Shown in pieces: positions 41,665 through 64,000 of a stretch of DNA of 64,000 nucleotides. Position numbers and translations under genes: made by a program. This DNA is from Amoebidium appalachense. Taxonomy: Eukaryota > Ichthyosporea. The stretch spans positions 14,012,001 to 14,076,000 of the forward strand of contig CAVNZM010000002.1 in assembly GCA_963693365.1 (NCBI GenBank), written 5' to 3'. Below the pieces are notes generated by a model that was given only the letters and a program-made list of their open reading frames with translations, had not been told where the DNA came from and did no database searches. Every line of letters starts with the position of its first letter. The stretch's first letter is position 1.

Positions 41665-42780
41665 ATGTCTATTGCCGACTTCGTAGCAGACGTCCGTAAT
41701 GATGAAACGGAGACAAATTGGGCATGTTTTTCCATTGAGGGCAAAAACATCGTCCCCACCGAGAAGGGTTGTGGTGGGCGCGAGGAAATGCTAAAGCAGT
41801 GTGCCAACGACAAGGTTTGCTACTTCCTCCTGCGCACCATTATGGGCGACCAGGAGTCTAAGCGTACCAAATTCGTGTTTATCACCTGGGTTGGGCCCAA
41901 TGTATCTGCACTTACTAAGGGCAAAGCAAGTACCATGAAGGGTAACCTAGTGCCCCAGGTCGGTCAGTTCCACATTGAGGTGAGACATATGATCCCCTCC
42001 CCTCCCCCCCCCCCCCCTCCCCCCCTCTGCCCACCTAGTTCCTCTCCCCCTCCTCCAGCTCTCCATACTCTTCTGGAACTAACACCAGTACTGGTAGCAT
42101 CTGCACACAGCACCCCTTTAAACCTTCTGCTTGTAGTACATGCCCATGGCCGATTGCAGATTGCACTCCAAATTATACAGCTAGAGATAAGAGGACTGCC
42201 CAAATCACCATTGCGAGTGATGACAAAGGATTTCATCCTTCTGCAAACACAAAACAATGCTGCAAATTTTTTTGGCCGTTGACCTCGTCCACCTCATTGA
42301 GTAAAACCAACTCAAGTTACTGCCTTTCGTTCTTCATACCAAAAATACTTTAGGTTAGCCGTTATAGTGTAGTATTGAATGCCCGTTATAGTGTAATATT
42401 GAATGCCATTGCAAAACTTAACACGTCGTTTGCAGATCACAACAGACGATGTCAAGGCTCTTAGCGAAGAGGACATCTACAAGCGGTTGAAGGTTGCCGG
42501 TGGCGCCGACTACGACACCGGCTCCAACAAGGGAGGCACGTACAAGGGGGAGGGCGCAGGCAACATTAAGGCCAAGGCCCTTGAGAACTACCTGGCAAGG
42601 GAGAAGGAGTCCAACATTGGCCCCGTGAAGTATGTTACTATGGCCCTGCCCAAGGTTACGCCTGTGGATCTGAAGGGCCGCCCAATGGTTGCGCCACCAA
42701 CGGAGGCGATCAAGAACATGTCAGATAATGTTAATGACGTTGAAAAGTGGGCAAAGAACTCTACTGCTAACACGGCCTGA
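41665..42780 (+). CDS. Coactosin-like F-actin-binding protein (ADF-homology)
   Basis: Coactosins bind F-actin and oppose barbed-end capping. Exon 1 is 41665-41979 (105 codons), exon 2 is 42436-42780, joined in phase 0 by a GTGAGA...GCAG intron; total 219 aa. Residues 1-135 form the ADF-H domain, with the diagnostic segment RTKFVFITWVGPNVSALTKGK (compare SKFALITWIGENVSGL in coactosin) and KRLKVAGGADYD. A C-terminal extension of about 70 residues (GTYKGEGAGNIKAKAL...VEKWAKNSTANTA) is absent from the ~142-residue animal protein. TATA box upstream; a possible AATAAA lies at 43177-43182. The start follows a normal context and has no upstream in-frame ATG in the leader. Confidence 0.93.
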
Positions 42781-42985
42781 GTAGGCCGGCAAAGTGGGAG
42801 TGCGAGTGTGCAGTATTTCTTTTCCTTTTTTTTTTTGCGAATTATGAAAGTTGCTCTTTACGCGCCTGTTTCGAACTAACACGGCCTGAGTAGGCCGGCA
42901 AAGTGGAAGTGCGAGTGTGCAGTGTTTCTTTTCCCTTTTTTTTTTTGAAATTATGAAAGTTGTTCTTTGCGCGCCTGTTTCGAAT
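42767..42985 (+). repeat. 109-bp tandem duplication spanning the coactosin stop codon
   Basis: AACACGGCCTGAGTAGGCCG occurs at 42769 and 42878, and the following bases (GCAAAGTGG, GTGCGAGTGTGCAGT, TTTTTTTT, ATTATGAAAGTTG, CGCGCCTGTTTCGAA) are repeated with few changes. The first copy contains the last codons and the stop; the second lies in the 3' UTR. Confidence 0.92.
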
Positions 42986-43975
42986 CATTCTCTAACTTTT
43001 CGCACGAATTCGAAAATATTTCCGCTTTTATCTGGCAGCACTATCAACCAATCTTATTTCAGGATCTCAACCAGGGTCGACATGTGGCTGTGCCACACGC
43101 AAGTTTGGAATGAAGGTTTTCTGATTCCCTTGCATTTGTATTCAATCAGTCTGCAAGAACTAGCTTACTGGCTTTGAATAAACGGATTGATCAACATAAG
43201 AAGTTTGGTACCCGGGAGTGTGTTATGCTTGTTCTTGAAATATGCCAGTGCTCGTGTTGGTTGTGATCGCTGAGATGATTCTTTCCCGTACGGGTTCGAA
43301 AGGAGTACCCCGGTATGAATGCGTTGGGGGTAACGGAGCCCCCAGATCTCCCGGAGCCCCCAGATATCCCGATCGCGAACAAAGGTCAAGAATAACCATG
43401 CCTATAGCCGGCTCGATTTTTTTACCCTGCCGGAACGGATAGGCCCAGAATGTGATAACACCCTTTCTGTATTCAGCAGAAAGTCAGATTCGTGAAAGGA
43501 CACCAATAAAGGGAGGGACCGTCGTTAGTGGGTTTCTTATTTTCAGCGCTGTGTTATGTGTGTGTGTATAGTTTCTGTTTGTGGGGTGCACAGTGTTAAG
43601 GTGCCGTTTACAATTGCCCTCTCCTAACCGTGACACCTCTCCAGAACAACATACTCAAAAACACCTACGTAGGACTGCATGTATATGTGCAAAGAGACTC
43701 GTGTGCTCTGCGCCGGGGTCAGCCTAAGGCTGGGCAGAGCCAACACTGAGGTTGACTGACATAAATTGCAGCAATGAATGAAACAAACTACTAACAAAAA
43801 TTAGAACAGTTTAATTACAACTTCTGGTTGGATAAAAGTTACATTGTTGAATTTATGTTTGCGTTCATAGTATTACGTAACGGCTGTAAACTTCTTTGGA
43901 GTCGAACAGACTGCAGTTTCGTTTCTAGCTAGTGAAGTGTGGGAAAGGGTTGTGTAGGGTACAAAACTTGCAAAA
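42986..43975. promoter_or_regulatory. Intergenic region between coactosin and DDX46
   Basis: Contains AATAAA (43177-43182) for coactosin and, about 100 bases before the DDX46 start, the palindrome TTACGTAA (43873-43880), a PAR/C/EBP-type bZIP site. A short direct repeat, GGAGCCCCCAGAT, is at about 43338-43370. No TATA box seen near DDX46. Confidence 0.5.
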
Positions 43976-63311
<19,336 letters not shown>

Positions 63312-63370
63312 GTAAGAACACCCTCCGTCCCCCCCCCCCCCCCCCCCCCCCCCCCCGCCCCCCGCGCGCG

Positions 63371-63433
<63 letters not shown>

Positions 63434-63517
63434 ACACAGACACACTCACAGACACGCACGCACGCACACAAGCGCTCACGCATACACGCACGCACGCACG
63501 CACACATCTACGCGCGC

Positions 63518-63626
<109 letters not shown>

Positions 63627-64000
63627 AAAAAAGAAGGATAAAAGAAAAGAAAAAAGAAAAAAAGCCAGAACCACAAGAAAAGAAAGTAGCAAAGAAAGAA
63701 AGGAAAATAAAGTGGGTAGGAAAAGCCATAACATACGAGCAATGAAAACACAGAATGTGCACTGTTGTGACCGAGTTGTCTTTCTGATGTGCCAGACCCG
63801 TCAATGTTACACACAACCACGTGTATATCACTGACACCCACCCCCCACATTTCCACCCGCGCCTCGTTATCCCCCCCCCCCCCCCCCCCCCCCCCCCCCT
63901 GCACCCCGCACCCCACCATATGGGAATGCAGGGTCCATCAACTTTAACCTTTCTTCTAATGATTTTTTCTCCGACCAGTCATGAGGGTTGATGATTGATC

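Noticed and set aside
63960-64000. Exon starting at 63981 (TCATGAGGG...) as the end of DDX46
   Set aside because: It would stop after six codons and lacks the conserved C-terminus, which is expected outside the window.

Overview
The window is nuclear DNA from an intron-rich eukaryote. Large spliced genes lie in introns crowded with (CA)n/(GT)n, GA, AT and very long poly-C/poly-G tracts. The gene content (HOOK dynein adaptor, ZMPSTE24/STE24 protease, ATF-type bZIP, EGF-repeat protein, coactosin, DDX46/Prp5 helicase) points to an opisthokont. Short N-termini, divergent sequences and simple-repeat-filled introns suggest a unicellular relative of animals, such as an ichthyosporean. That placement is an inference and not proven here.

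Layout. 174-9533 (-): first ten coding exons of a HOOK protein, with the 3' end beyond the left edge. 9.5-15.7 kb: gene-poor DNA with a piggyBac-like MITE, a relic copy of a bZIP coding region, a hairpin-forming inverted repeat and a ~250-280 bp tandem repeat. 15718-16672 (-): ATF/CREB-type bZIP gene. 17808-28572 (+): complete 12-exon ZMPSTE24 gene, divergent from the bZIP gene, with a palindromic CRE (TGACGTCA) between them. 30050-32916 (+): secreted-type gene with three tandem EGF-like exons, a Thr-rich linker and a Cys-containing C-terminal domain, carrying several reading-frame defects. 34395-36368 (-): two exons of a parallel beta-helix-like protein. 41665-42780 (+): two-exon coactosin-like gene with a TATA box. 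43976-63311 (+): 22 exons of DDX46/Prp5, continuing past the right edge.

Strongest unusual signals. (1) By eye, 29 of 48 introns have a poly-C tract on the sense strand within ~25 nt of the 5' splice site; splice sites lacking the usual G at +5 fall mostly in this group. (2) At least 11 copies of a short interspersed repeat, bordered by poly-C and almost always sense to the host gene, lie in introns of HOOK, ZMPSTE24 and DDX46, sometimes 30-60 nt from the donor. This suggests an introner-like or SINE-like family. (3) Several introns start with (GU)n and end with (AC)n. (4) Single-base frame breaks, some in short C/G/A runs, affect five coding regions; they may be assembly errors or real mutations.

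The genes show no operon-like logic. The one functional link suggested by sequence is the bZIP gene and the CRE in its shared promoter with ZMPSTE24.
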